Origin: Dryococelus australis
Lineage: Eukaryota > Arthropoda > Insecta > Phasmatodea > Phasmatidae
Length of the DNA: 64,000 nt
NCBI GenBank assembly: GCA_029891345.1
Contig: CM056994.1
Location: 222,247,991 to 222,311,990, forward strand
Direction of reading: 5' to 3'
How positions within the stretch are numbered: position 1 is the first letter of the stretch; every line of letters begins with the position of its first letter. Below are positions 45,620 through 56,999 of the stretch, piece by piece. Both the position numbers and the translations under genes were made by a program. The notes beneath the pieces were generated by a model. The model searched no databases. It was not told the origin of the DNA and saw only the letters and a program-made list of their open reading frames with translations.

Positions 45620-46388
45620 TCAACTACTTTCAGAGGACTTGGCTTTCCAACGATTCGTCTTCCAGAACCGGCCACCCGACCTCACCATGCCATTTCCCCG
45701 CAACGAATGACCCCAGGCCTTTCCAGACGAGGACGTCTGGATTTTCCTGAGGGGGTGGGGGGGGGGGTCATGCTGCAGCTGGTCACAAAGGGTTGCCAAG
45801 CAGCGAGCCGATGCAAGGCCCAGGGCGACCTCGGCCAGTCGAGCCGCTGTTGTGGAAAACAAATTCCGGGGAATGAGTGCGAGGTCGGGAAGGCGGTATA
45901 TAAGCCCGAGGCAATGACATCTTGCCTGTGATGCCGAAGGCCCTGCCCGAGGACCGCCTGCCGAGAGGACCACCTGCAGTGGTCCTGCTTCAACACCTGA
46001 CGAGCCCGCCGTCGAGAGAGCCTCCTTGTAGACGTCGATACAATAAGGGTAAATATACTCCCTGGTAGGGTGACTTAAGGCACGAGAGACTTCGGGACAA
46101 GTGAAGACTAGCATAAGCTCCCTCAAAGCAGATTGATTGCCTCCGAGTGAATAATAGTATTAATAAGAAGTGGCGTCAACGCCTCCTAGTTTGCATAACT
46201 GAGCAGAGTAGTTTAACCTCTGCATTTATATTGATGATTACTGATCGCTGTTAAACAGCAGACTTTGTATTTGTTAATTCATTAAAAGTAGTGTTTTGTA
46301 ATTGAGTGCTCTTTCCATCTAGCTACTTTAATCCCCCTAATTAATGTGTGGCCTGATCCCCTCAGGACAGGCCACAGCAGAATACGTG
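45620..46388 (+). repeat. GC-rich LTR-like repeat, copy 1
   Basis: A GC-rich leader, a TATA box (ggcggtatataagcc at about 45893), a poly(A)-type signal region (attaaaag near 46281) and a terminal 'gccacagca' suggest a solo LTR. Copy 2 at about 57000-57622 shares the end region ('catctagctact', 'tcccc', 'ca.ag.caggccacagca') and 'gtaaatata.tccc.g.agggt' upstream. The left boundary is uncertain. The long minus frames here arise from the high GC content. Confidence 0.55.
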
Positions 46389-46394
46389 GTCGGT

Positions 46395-47710
46395 GAAGGG
46401 TGGGGGGGGGGGGGTTGTTATTACCCAGGTTTCCAGAAGGCATGTGGAAGTTAACATTTTCCTGGGTGATAAGTATGACCCCAGTGTGGTGGATAAATAT
46501 ATTTGTCACTTCGATGTAAATGGGTTATACAGCCACACAATAAAGTTAAAGTTACCGATTGGCGGTTTCGAGTGGGTTCAGGCAGACGAATTTTCAACGT
46601 GAGATATAACTAACATCGATAATGTCGAGGATACCCCAGTTTTTTCACAGAAATTGAGTGTCTTTTCTGGTTGAATGGCACGATGTGCTAGTAGATCTGC
46701 CTCTTGCTCCAACAGGTGCCATATGACCGAACTGCAAGACTGAAGAATTGCTTTCGACACTCAGGCTGTGGAAAAATTTTGTTGTACATGGGGAAACACT
46801 GAAACACTATTTGATGTATGGAGACAAACTCGACAGTAACATGTTCTGCTCTTTAAGCAAAAGGTGGGGATTGATCCATACATCTCTTTCAGTATTGGAA
46901 AACATACTCAGGCGGCGAATGCATTCGAGAAATCTTTCTTTAAATTAATCAATCATTCTTACATGGAAAAATTCTAAAAATGTCTGCCGGGAAAGGGACA
47001 TCAGCATTGTATCTAACACAAACGGGGCAGCAGAATTGATTGGGTATCCGATATTCAAGACGAGGTAGATACTCCATAAGAATTTATTTTTAATTGAAAT
47101 GGACAAGGTATCTTATCTTTAACAGACCTTTGTATACAGGTGTTGTTGTTCTGGATTTGTCTAAATTACTTTTATACGACTCCCACAATAATTATATGCA
47201 AAATAAATTTCCTCAGCTTTGCATCTGCTCTATTGGGATACTGATAGTCTTATCAAAGATGTACACTGCCACAATGTGTACAAGAGTATTTCCTCTGATT
47301 TGTCTACACCATTTGACACTTCCAATTATGCGTCAGATAATCCACAAAAGTTCCCCTTAGTGAACAAAGGCATTACAGAAGTTATGAAGGATATATGTGC
47401 TGGTCCCATCATCACACTGTTCGTAGGTTTGGATCCTAAACTTTACACATACACGGTTTTGAATTACCAATGTGTGCGTAAAGCTAAGGGTGTAAAAGTT
47501 AATATGTTGTGGTCGCTCCTATACAAGGATTATTTGGAATGCCTCATGCAAAATTCACAGGTTATGGGGACCCAAAATAATTTCCATTCGCATGCCCACA
47601 ATACCTTAACCGAACACATAGCCAAGATTGCTTTATCAAGTTATAAATGCTATATAGAGAGGGATAATGTCTCGACTTTACTTTGGGGTCATTACCGCAT
47701 TCCAGTGTAA
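46395..47710 (+). pseudogene. Protein-primed DNA polymerase B, second lineage, 3' half
   Basis: It starts abruptly next to the LTR-like repeat. Palm motif A lies in YICHFDVNGLYSHTIKLKLP (about 46500-46560), motif B in NAFEKSFFKLINHSYMEK (about 46915-46970) and motif C in LLYWDTDSLI (about 47225-47250). After that come DLSTPFDTSNY, FVGLDPKLYTYTV, RKAKGVKVN and a C-terminal LLWGHYRIPV before TAA. At least four frame changes or stops are present. The whole exonuclease half is missing, perhaps displaced by the LTR insertion. It is strongly diverged from the copy at 25-27 kb. Confidence 0.85.
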
Positions 47711-49399
47711 AATTAACTTGCTCAGCAATATCGTCTCCTACCATCCCACACCAACAGCTCGTCATCCAACAAATACAGCATGCCATTCACATCAACATCT
47801 GTCAATACACGTGTTAAACATCAACTAAACATCTGCTTGCTACTCCATATCATGTTTGCGCAAGCAGTGGGGTCATAGGATACTTGTCTCCCGCACCATC
47901 AACCTGCTGCCACTTCAACATGAGTGTGTGTATAACTGTGAAGAAGACCACAAAACTGCTGCAAGGAAGATGTGTATATAGGTTGTGTAAATACAACTGA
48001 AAATAAGTAAGATGTGTATATATGTGGTGTACATATTTCAGGAATTGTTTGGTCTATAAAGGAAGAATTACAGTAAGAACTAGGTTTGTAAGAAGGCTTT
48101 CAAGATGTTTGTGTAAACAGGGTGAGGAAAAAATTCGCTTCATAAATGAGCGGTATGATAGAGCGCACAAAAAAAATATTGTGAACATAACCACAGGTCT
48201 GCAGTAATTAGTTTCAGCGCTACACACTATTTGCTGCGGCACTGTCCATACGAGCATCATAACCTAATATCAGGTAATTCGTGTATACGGACTGCACTGC
48301 ACGAATCTATGGTCAAAACTAAGTAGAAAATATTCTCTGGTAAAAATGTGCAAGGGTCTTAGTTTGAGAAAAAAATCATAAAATTACTTCACTCCACATT
48401 AAGCACAGCGTACATCAGCATAAAAAAGTCTAAACATCATAACAGGTGTTCGAAGTTTGCTCTACCCATAGAAAATGCACTTTTTCGCATGTTGTATGGA
48501 CGCAGCATGCATGGAGCTTGGCCGCCAGATGTACCCATAGCCATTTCCATGTCCCAATACACACTGCATGTAATTCATGGCCTCCTTGGCATTACTAAGT
48601 TCGGCTCTTTCATTTGCCGTATGTCTTACGACAACACAATTACGGCATCGACAAATCACCTCGCCCTTATCCGATTGGAATAACACATGCTTGCTTCAAT
48701 GGTTTTAGAACTTTCCTGACAATTTGCTCGTAAGAGGAGCATCTAATGAATTTCTTTTTGTAAGAGTATTTTCTACTTAGTTTTGAAAAACACTATGAAA
48801 AACAAAATTCTCTTATGTTTCGGGTGACTTCATGTCTAGTCATATGCAGCAAATTCACAGTCCAAAGACAAGGCACGCCATTTCCGCAGCAGCTGTGCAT
48901 TCCTCCACGTGCATGTCCAGTCAAGTTCTGATCCGTCATAGGCTTGTCGGTGCTGGTCGTCGAAAAGTTTCGTCAACTTGCACAGCAAAGGACAGCCATA
49001 CTCTAACTGCATGCCTGTAATTTCAACTTCGTTTTAGCACAAGTTGCTCAGTCATTTTTTCTGATCGGGCGCCGCCACGTAAACCGGTCCTTGTGGATAT
49101 TGCATTAGCAAGTCGGGCAGCACATTTCCCACTTTCAGTACAGTCTCTTGCCTTCGTCGCACTCGAGTCTGTGGTAGTACTTGTCCAGCCAGTCGTTCGT
49201 CTTATTGCTTTTCTCGTCCAACAATTACCACGAATAAGAGGGTCGTAAGCTCATACACATTTTGCCATCGTCGTCGTAGAACACAGCAATCTTCTTGAGC
49301 ATATAGCTGCTCTTGCTCTGGAATCCCTGCAGATTACAATACATCCTGCTGCTGTCTATAAAGATATCGCTTATGGATCATCGTATTTATACCCTCCGC
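47711..49399. other. Unassigned part of the second Polinton region
   Basis: Minus-strand frames at 48462-48686 and broken frames at 48800-49350 read like decayed coding sequence (for example DDGKMCMSLRPSY near 49230-49270) but I cannot assign a family. The plus frame at 48022-48207 is basic and unrecognised. Confidence 0.3.
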
Positions 49400-50510
49400 A
49401 GCATTCACAAAAGTATATTGACGTCTGGCTCAACAATTTTAGTACGCGAAATGGTTGTGAAGTATCGGGCAGAAAGTGTACGTGTGGGGGTATATTTACA
49501 TGTGTAGTGAATTCGTCCTTCAGGCGATCACATTCTAAATGATACCCTCGCCATGTTTACTCACATCTAACACCATGAACAGTGCCAAACTCTTGATGGT
49601 ATCTGGGCTCAGAATCACCGATTGGGTGCACCCATACTATGCATTTGGAATTGAGCGTGTCAGCAGATACTGACCATTTTCAAAGATCATTTTCATGGCC
49701 ATATAAGGATATCTTTCACAATTCAAATGTATTTTCACATTTTCTATTTGACACGTGTCGAACTGTAAACAGCTCACACTCGCATTGTGCTTTCTTCCGA
49801 TCTATAGCCAAACGATGATTTACCTCAGTTTCTAGGTGGCAAAGCTGGACTTAGCCATCCAGTTGACTCGCTGTCTTGTAGGCAATCCAGGGTAGGCCTC
49901 GCGATTCCATGAACTGAAAGCCACATACATGTTTTTGCCATTTTCAACGTTCTTTAGCATATTGATGTGTTCGGCAGTACTCGGCTGAATGTGAGGCAGC
50001 ATCCATTCGATAGATTGTAGCTTCAGTTTCACTGTCTTCAGGTTTTCCTCTGGTCCCATGATGGAATCTGTGTGCATATTGGCTAGGAACAGTACCAGTT
50101 CCTGCTCCGAATTGATAATTCGTATGTAGTCTTCAGTGAATCCCAGAAACATCACTAGAGGAATACAGACCTCTAATTTCCCTCTGGGTTATATAGGAAT
50201 ACTGTAGTCATCTATCTCCCTGCCTGCCATCTTGACTGCTTACATCTCATTCAGCATGAGTGAAAGGTAATTTTTGATCGCGGTCATAATGCCGACATCC
50301 CATCTGGTCTACCTGGACACCATTGAGCAAATACGTGATGAGGTCGATGAGGTGGAGAACACCATTGCTCATTTTCATCGCTGCCAGGTTGGATCCATCA
50401 TATTTCGTCAGTATCTCCCTATATCGCAGGAATGACTCGAAAGGAAGAGTGCAGATATCTTGGTGTTGGACCACTAACCTAATTTCCGATTGTAGTGTGT
50501 ATCATCTTAT
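49400..50510 (-). pseudogene. Double-jelly-roll capsid-like protein, second lineage
   Basis: The N-terminal part (50247-50474) reads LPFESFLRYREILTKYDGSN and LLNGVQVDQMG. The middle (49832-50155) reads MMFLGFTEDYIRIINSEQEL, IEWMLPHIQPSTAEHINMLK and SWNREAYPGLPT. After a break it continues FDTCQIENVKIHLNCERYPY (about 49690-49750) and LALFMVLDVSKHGEG near 49570. These segments and their order match Polinton major capsid proteins of insects, as I recall them. Several stops and frame changes are present. Confidence 0.8.
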
Positions 50511-50594
50511 CAGAAATGGCAAGAATGCATGATCAGGAATGGCTGGTATGCATGAAGTTCCACTTTCGTGATGTCTTCAAAAGTGACCGGCTCA

Positions 50595-51239
50595 TCAATG
50601 TTTATGTAATCTTCCATAGTGATCGACCTGGAAGCCAAGACTGCAAAAGAAAATCTTGTTGGCACGTGTTAACACCTTTGTAAACTGCAGCATACTGATT
50701 GCCGATTTGATGTGCTGCAAATGCAAGCATAGTGTGATTTCTTCATTTCGAAAGTTTAACTCTCTGCATTGGTCGACGATCTTCACTACCAACTTGTGTG
50801 CTCTCTTCGCGAAGACTGGAACGTAAAAGATGTCTTGTGGTGCCATGGCCAGTTTATAACCTGGAGGGACCATTGTCACAAACACATGCAGCATATTGTT
50901 TGGCCTACTGTTGAGATATGTACCGTTTGCCAAATTGCAATTTATTTGTATCCTATTAACATGCAAGATATTTACAGGTCGCGAAAAGTCGTGGATTTCT
51001 TGAGCTTCGTATATTCGTGGCTCTAACCCCAGCATCATTCCGAAGGAAATCGGTTTCGTAAAGTCGATATCTTTGCTGCATCTGATTACACTATTCAGAG
51101 TATTGGAATTTCCACGTTGTTCGAATTCTGTGTAGAGAGACAGGAAATCTTCGATATTCCTTGCAATGTCTTCTAATGCACAAAAACCAATGGGCAATGT
51201 TACCTCATGGGAGACATTATCGCTTTTCACGAGATACAT
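50595..51239 (-). CDS. Penton-like minor capsid protein, second lineage, open frame
   Basis: The frame has 214 codons from ATG 51239 (MYLVKSDNVSHEVTLPIGFC) and is unbroken. It shows ISFGMMLGLEPRIYEA, HVNRIQINCNLANGTYLNSR and the hallmark VPPGYKLAMAPQDIFYVPVF, then IVDQCRELNFRNEEITLCLH. It has the same plan as penton-like proteins beside Polinton capsids. The last 40 residues look like read-through beyond the usual end. No TATAATAA motif precedes this start. It may still be a pseudogene, since all its neighbours are. Confidence 0.78.
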   Translation of the reverse strand: MYLVKSDNVSHEVTLPIGFCALEDIARNIEDFLSLYTEFEQRGNSNTLNSVIRCSKDIDFTKPISFGMMLGLEPRIYEAQEIHDFSRPVNILHVNRIQINCNLANGTYLNSRPNNMLHVFVTMVPPGYKLAMAPQDIFYVPVFAKRAHKLVVKIVDQCRELNFRNEEITLCLHLQHIKSAISMLQFTKVLTRANKIFFCSLGFQVDHYGRLHKH

Positions 51240-51429
51240 CTTGCAGTTTTTTCAGGGATGTTCGGTATCGCATACAAACACAATACACCACAAGTGAGTA
51301 TTATTCCTAATGAGATCCCTTCACGAACTTTTATATCACTATCAACTGTCACACATGTATATCTGGTTGGCTGTCACAAAATATAATAAATAAAAAGGCA
51401 TTACAATTTATTAAATAAACATAATTTTT

Positions 51430-51964
51430 ATTGTGGATTAAATGCAACATTTACACGACCAAGTATATGCATGTTACCAGTAGTACCAACCAACTTTCTA
51501 TGCAACCAAATTTGATCACTTCTCTCAACCTTAATCATCTTATGAGAATATAGAAGAGCATTACCGATAGTACTTACTACACCAGTCTAATTGATAACTT
51601 TTTTTAATTAACTGGAAATGTTTTCCAACCTATTATATCACTTGCATCAGTTTCAGTCAAATCCTCGATTTCTTTAGAATGCTTGGCATTATACGGTTTT
51701 CTAAAGAAACGAAATTCTAGAAGACTGCTTCCAGTTTTCGCAGCAATACCTTGCAGAAAAATCTGAAACAATAATTAAAGCAGAATGTAACTCTTCAGCA
51801 GCTAATAATTTTTCAACATATGTTTTATCTTCTTTATCAACATCGTAACTCACAGGCAAAATATTACGATACACCTTGCTAGGATAATACCTAGCAATAC
51901 AATTATATCTACGAAGCATTATTAGTGTCTCTACAGTAACATCACGAAGCGAAATGAAGCACAC
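51430..51964 (-). pseudogene. Unknown protein in the left arm of the inverted duplication
   Basis: ATG 51964 opens 87 codons (MCFISLRDVTVETLIMLRRY) to a stop at 51701. After a frame change the reading goes on (GWKTFPVN, VVSTIGNALLYSHKM, IWLHRKLVGTTGNMHILGRV) to about 51435, about 170 codons in total. I do not recognise the family; the tail resembles a structural protein only in general character. The right arm holds a more decayed copy. Confidence 0.5.
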
Positions 51965-52083
51965 ATACTACTTAACAAGCTTGTATACCATCGAGAGACT
52001 GCAGTTATTGCACAAAACCATGCAACTGATAATATCCCATAAATTGCAGCCTTGCACTTTTATATAAGCTTGGAAATGCCATG

Positions 52084-52606
52084 TGTGCTTCATTTCGCTT
52101 CATGACGTTACTGTAGATGCATCTAATAATGCTTCATAGACAATCGTGTTGCTAGGTATTATCCTGGTATGGTGAACCATAATATTTTACTTGTGGTGAC
52201 TTATGATGAGAAAGAAGATAGCATGGGTTGTGAAAGTATTAGCTGCTGAAGTGTTACATTCTGTTTTCAAATTTGTTTCGGTTTGGTCTGCAATGTATTA
52301 CTGCGAAGGCTGGAAGTGGTCTTCTAGATTTTTTTTTTTTTTAGAAAACTGTATAATGACATGGATCCTAAAGAATTAAGGACTTGAATTGTATTGATGC
52401 AAGTGATATGTCGGAAAACTTTTCCAGTTCACGAAGTTGTTGTCAATCGGACTGCTATAGTTGGTACTTTCGGTAATGGTCTTCTATATTCTCATAAGAA
52501 GATGAAGTTCGAGATAGGTGATCAAATTTAGTTGTATAAAAAGTTGGTTGGTTTTACTGGTAACATGCATATACTTGGTCGTGTAGAAGTTGCGTTTCAT
52601 CCATAA
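52084..52606 (+). pseudogene. Unknown protein in the right arm, more decayed copy
   Basis: It starts ATGTGTGCTTCATTTCGC like the left-arm gene but meets a stop within 12 codons. The homologous pieces near 52470-52600 (LVGFTGNMHILGRVEVAFHP) are recognisable. A TATA-like 'cacttttatataagc' lies 20-30 bases before the start. Confidence 0.5.
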
Positions 52607-52859
52607 TAAACATTATGTTGCCTCCCCTCCAGGTAGAGTAGAGGAAAGTGCACAACAAGCAGCTCTGAGTTATGACCCATCAAGGTAAGCATTATCGACA
52701 TGACTGATGGTTTCTGGTCCATGTATGGCAATTTTATTTCGGCTAATTACTTGGACGAATGAACAAGAAAGCGAATACAAGTGTTTGCAGTTCCACATGT
52801 TCTGCATCTGCTCCATTTCATAGTTTTAAGTTAAATCACAATTTTTTTATTATCGCTGC

Positions 52860-53485
52860 AGTTCGGGTGGACACAAATTACCGAAACTGTCTTAATAGAT
52901 TGCCTATTTGCTGCTTTTGACATAAGTTATCCAGTGCATACAAGACCCAGCTGTTATTCCCAGGTTAATTATGGCACATTCGTCATGTTTGGCTTTACGG
53001 GGCAAAGCATCTCGTATGAACACAATACGAAAATGAGGTATCTTAAATTTGCATGCAAACAGTTCCAAATCCACGTTCGTGAGTGACCATTTCGGTAGAT
53101 ATTTCATTATCGCCTCTTCCTGCTGGGTTGCTTTTGCACACCTACTCCTACTAGGTACGGTCTTAGACGCTATGACCTTTTTTTTACCCATAGTGATAGC
53201 TTCCGCATTTATATTGCGCCTTTGTGCCTCAGGAAAATGCTTCCATAATTCGATGCTGTGTTGACGGCTCTGACGATACCACTTGTAGCTTCGATTAGCC
53301 CTCCCCCTCCCCTCGAGAGCAAAGAGAGCAGACAAAGGTTGTGGGAAAAATCCACCAGTAGATGTTTTCTTGTTCGTACATGATTTATTTCCCTTCGTCA
53401 TCGATTTTAGTTTTTCTTGTGCCTTCTGCTTGCTTTTTGCACTTATATGCCCATCTTCACCTTGGCCTTTATCATGTGTGAACAT
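52860..53485 (-). pseudogene. Membrane-segment/adenovirus-like protease, second lineage
   Basis: From 53485 the frame reads a basic N-terminus, KSCTNKKTSTGGFFPQPLSA and a hydrophobic LSALFAL, then a basic linker. The protease domain follows: FACKFKIPHFRIVFIRDALP, DECAIINLG and the catalytic His in CMHWITYVKSSK. The frame stops at 52904, but the next codons, after one stop, give a YxDSFGN-like stretch followed by PPEL near 52870. The catalytic Cys region is not found. The same two-part architecture as 32266-33094 shows the fusion is not unique to one copy. Confidence 0.8.
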
Positions 53486-53715
53486 CCCCCTCCCCCTTTT
53501 ATAGATGCTATTTTTTCTCCGAGCCCAATGTCTGACGATTTGCTTACCTCGTCGGTCCTATGCACGAGTATCTTGTCTGCCTGGCGTTGGGTTTTCAGAT
53601 CCTTTTTCAGGGAATGAGCAATATCGTACTGCTTGCACACTTTGTTAGTGCATCGATACCAGTGTGGCCGCATGTCAGCCTCTTGGCTATTTTCATCCAG
53701 GAATATACAGCTCAA
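53443..53715 (-). pseudogene. PLA2-like domain protein remnant, second lineage
   Basis: The frame contains CKQYDIAHSLKKDLKTQRQA followed by DKIL and SSDIGLGEKIASI. The order matches PLA2-like proteins of Polintons, where the catalytic motif is normally HDIAY. Here the His is Tyr and the following Tyr is His, so activity is unlikely. It precedes the protease, the same order as in the element at 32 kb. Confidence 0.6.
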
Positions 53716-53859
53716 ATAGATAGACTGTTGATCAGCATATAAACGGTCCTACTTCCATATATGGTCTTACCTCTTCGAGACATTATGGTGAACTGGCCTA
53801 AAAACTTATAAATTAGCTAATTTTATGATTTTTGTTTCGGTTTCATTCTAGACTTGAAA

Positions 53860-54075
53860 CAGTATGGACATGGTGATAATGCTGCATCTTGTATGCTGCT
53901 TCTGCGGTAAAGCATTTACAGCTTTGTGCAGTGTGTGTGCAGACATGAAGCAACTACCTGCAGGATGAAAACTCCAACTATAACATTTCAATGCAAACCT
54001 TGTCAATGGCAGTTGATGTGGAGTGCTGCTTTAAAGAGAGATTTTGAAACTTTTGGCACTGATTCTATGGAACTT
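53860..54075 (+). pseudogene. Two zinc-finger-like motifs
   Basis: Frames read LVCCFCGKAFTALCSVC and, after a stop, FQCKPCQWQLMWSAALKRDF. Both have the Cys-x2-Cys spacing and the second keeps C2H2-like hydrophobic positions. Histidines are mostly missing. The arrangement parallels 4529-4831. Confidence 0.35.
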
Positions 54076-54219
54076 CAATAGACACATGACAATTCCAAGA
54101 GACTGTTGTGACTTACGTTGGAAAGATAAGTATACATTTTTGACTATCATTGAGGACTGACACCTATATAATGGGAGGTACCGACAGCGATTCGATCAAT
54201 TCATCGTCGACTGTCGAGA

Positions 54220-54852
54220 ATGAGTTACAGCATATCGAAATTTGGGGCAAATATCCCCAAGATGCATCCTAAAGATGAAGGTTGTCTCGTACCAAGAAAC
54301 GATGTAACTTGTGATGCTAGGAGAATAATTCTAAATGTTTGCAAGCTCAAACAATCTGATGATGCGGCCACTAAACATTTCATCCTCGAATCTGGTAAAA
54401 GTATCATCTTGGAATTGCGCAGTATATTAACTGAACAAAGCACACTCTTTCGGAACTACCTGTCCAAGCTCGGAGTGGAGATGGAGTGTGTGAAACAGAG
54501 ATCATTCGCGATACGATGGCTAAGGACGAACATTCGACAAGTGTTCCTAGTCAAATTAGACAGATTTAATGTGGAATCTGTCGAAATGAAAAGTAACTGG
54601 AAAATCTGGAAGGAAATATTTTACATATATCTCTATCTCAATTGTATGCCTCACCGCAAAAACTTATATCTGAAACCACAACAGACACATATTGGTTGTC
54701 TGCAGCAAATGCTTGGACAAGATCTAAAGTTTTTGTCGGAGACTCGCGACCAAACCTATATGAGAGTCTGTCGTAAGAGTGCAGCACGCGTCATTCGCAC
54801 GCTCCTTATACTTCCGCTAGTCCTTAAGAAAAATAAATTGTGTTGGAAATAG
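54220..54852 (+). CDS. Unrecognised 210-codon ORF
   Basis: ATG 54220 (MSYSISKFGANIPKMHPKDE) runs unbroken to TAG at 54850. It is basic in its C-terminal half, with Leu/Ile-rich helices and no signal peptide or clear membrane segment. It lies at the edge of the second Polinton region and could be the N-terminal part of an element protein, but I recognise no motif. Its length is notable in this AT-rich DNA, so it may have been coding recently. Confidence 0.45.
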   Translation: MSYSISKFGANIPKMHPKDEGCLVPRNDVTCDARRIILNVCKLKQSDDAATKHFILESGKSIILELRSILTEQSTLFRNYLSKLGVEMECVKQRSFAIRWLRTNIRQVFLVKLDRFNVESVEMKSNWKIWKEIFYIYLYLNCMPHRKNLYLKPQQTHIGCLQQMLGQDLKFLSETRDQTYMRVCRKSAARVIRTLLILPLVLKKNKLCWK

Positions 54853-56995
54853 CAGCCCAGATTTTTCCGGCTCAAGTACAATCTGCCTATCCAAAACCTG
54901 GTACTTCAAAACTTCCATATCGATTTCGCTACATTTTTTTTTTTTTTTAAAGCGATGTGGATATGAACGAAGAACTGCGCGCCTTGCCAAATTAAGGCAT
55001 TGCAAAACATATATATATATAACAGCAACGGAGGTATGGACAGTATGGCTGGCCAGACCGCACACATCACTTCCTTTACTGTACATAATTTAAGACACCA
55101 GCTTAGCTGCAGAACTTCATGGAGTAAGTGCTACAAACAAGCTATATCAATGGCGAATCGCCTAAACTGACAGTTTGGAAGGAAAGTTCGCAAACTACTA
55201 GACAGACTAATTACTATACGTACCGATGTGCGAGTTGGATTATGGTTTTACAATAAAAAATTCCTCCCAAATGGCCTGCACTCAGCATAAGAGAGTCCGC
55301 CTCAATTTACTGTGTTTGCTTAGTGAGGCTAAGCATGGCGGAGCCAGTTAGCGATTACTGAAAGGACTAACATTCGATCAAGATGCTCGATTAAAATCAA
55401 TAGCAGATTGTAAAAGCTTTTGTTGGTGTTTGCAGATTGTGTTAAATTGCCATCCCGCTTAGATTTGAGTGGACGTGCTCCAAAATGTCTAACAATACTG
55501 CCACACAACATAAGCGCAAACACATACATAGCGAAAAACAGCAGTATAAACTGTGGATGACAAAGTACATACTCCCGAGATTTTTTTTTAGTTTCGAGGC
55601 ACAACGATAGAGGTGACAATAGCACGCGCACGCGATCAGCTTCTACGTGCAGAGCGCGCACACTACGTGCAGTGCTTCTGCCGCACCGTTACGCACTCCT
55701 GTGTGCGCGAGAGATCTGCAACGGCGGGAAATTATCACATGCGATGAAAACCCTTACATTAAACTACGACTGTAAAGATTTATTTTATCACAACCATTAA
55801 AAAAATTGTGCAGGGTAACTCTAAAAATTATATTTTTAACTATTTTCCAGATTTTCTTTTACTTAGAATAAAAGAAGTATTATAAATTCAAAACTCTACG
55901 GGCTTAGATAATTTTTTTTTTTTACTTTTTCTGGTAAACGTTTTATTCCCAGGATATTTGCCGAGTTACACTTAAACGCACAAACAACGGATGTACAAAA
56001 ATTATGCCCATACTAACACTCAAGACTGATCCTAATCGTAGACATGGCAAAGGTGGCTCTAAATATCTTCACTTATCTTTACGACAATGCAGCATGACAC
56101 AAAATGGTTAACATTTTACGTAAGTAAATCGCATGACTGACAGCTTAAATGAACAGATGCGTGTGGTAGCACACCCCACCAATTTGACATGCTTGTACCT
56201 CGGTAATCTGACTGCCACACTGAGACACGAGGAGCTTTCCGGCTAAACTCAACATGGCCACAGGTCAAAATTAAAGTATTATATTTTCAGATTGTTTTTT
56301 TCGAGCTAAATTTAACTATGATACTCAGATTCTGCAAATCCTAACATATTAAAGCATAAGGCTCTTCAAAATTAGGCATTTTCGTGCGATACTCAACATA
56401 TACAAACGTGGTAATTTGGTTATGGTCATCAAACTAAGACTTATGTTATAAATCCAGTGTTTCTCCATCTCAGTAATTTAACATTTTTAAAAAGACATTT
56501 GAATAGCGTATTTTACCCTAACGGTTTAAAGAAAGTTTATGGTTAAAGCAGGTACCGGAATGAAGATACTGCCTTGTTAAATTTTCGTACGCCATTCAAA
56601 CACGATAACGAAGCATTTTTTACTTGCAAGTGACAATGGCAGACCCTAATTATTGCTAAGTAACATTTAAATGGCACACCTATATTGCTGATTGCTTCAG
56701 TATAAAAGAACGAAAATATTTAACAATATGGTATGTGAATTCCCTTACAGTTTCATTAAGACAATATTTCATATGTTAAGGTGTTAGGCCTACTTTACAA
56801 AATTATTTAAACACACACCAAGATATTTTTAATAGAACTTCAAGTAAAGTTTTGCGTTCTGAATCCGATGTCCACTATAGTTTTGAAGCAAAACCAAGAC
56901 ATGTACAAGTTTGTGTTACTACTAAATTAAGACGTTATTTTGATGAATATTATGCCTACATCTATTTTAGATTTGTTATTTACTCTTGCAGAGCT
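54853..56995. other. Unassigned intergenic DNA
   Basis: Poly(T) and (at)n runs occur near 54935 and 55008. A CpG-richer patch lies near 55620-55735. No gene is recognised. Confidence 0.35.
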
Positions 56996-56999
56996 AGCC

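Larger units (their letters stand above)
51419..52618. repeat. Large inverted duplication (about 560-590-bp arms, short spacer)
   Basis: 51419-52005 read on the minus strand aligns with 52030-52618 read on the plus strand. Shared phrases include 'atgtgtgcttcatttcgctt', 'ttgctaggtattatcct', 'ttagctgctgaag', 'cttctatattctcataag' and 'ggtaacatgcatatacttgg'. The spacer near 52010-52030 is tiny. Both arms encode the same unknown protein, reading away from the centre. Confidence 0.9.

Noticed and set aside
45620-46126. 168-codon minus-strand frame as a host gene
   Set aside because: The frame lies inside the GC-rich LTR-like repeat, overlaps other open frames there and shows no domain.
52030-52618. 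The inverted duplication as a simple Polinton TIR pair of the second element
   Set aside because: The arms lie between penton and protease genes, not at the outer ends, and no six-base duplication or AGT terminus could be placed. Kept only as a hypothesis in the findings.
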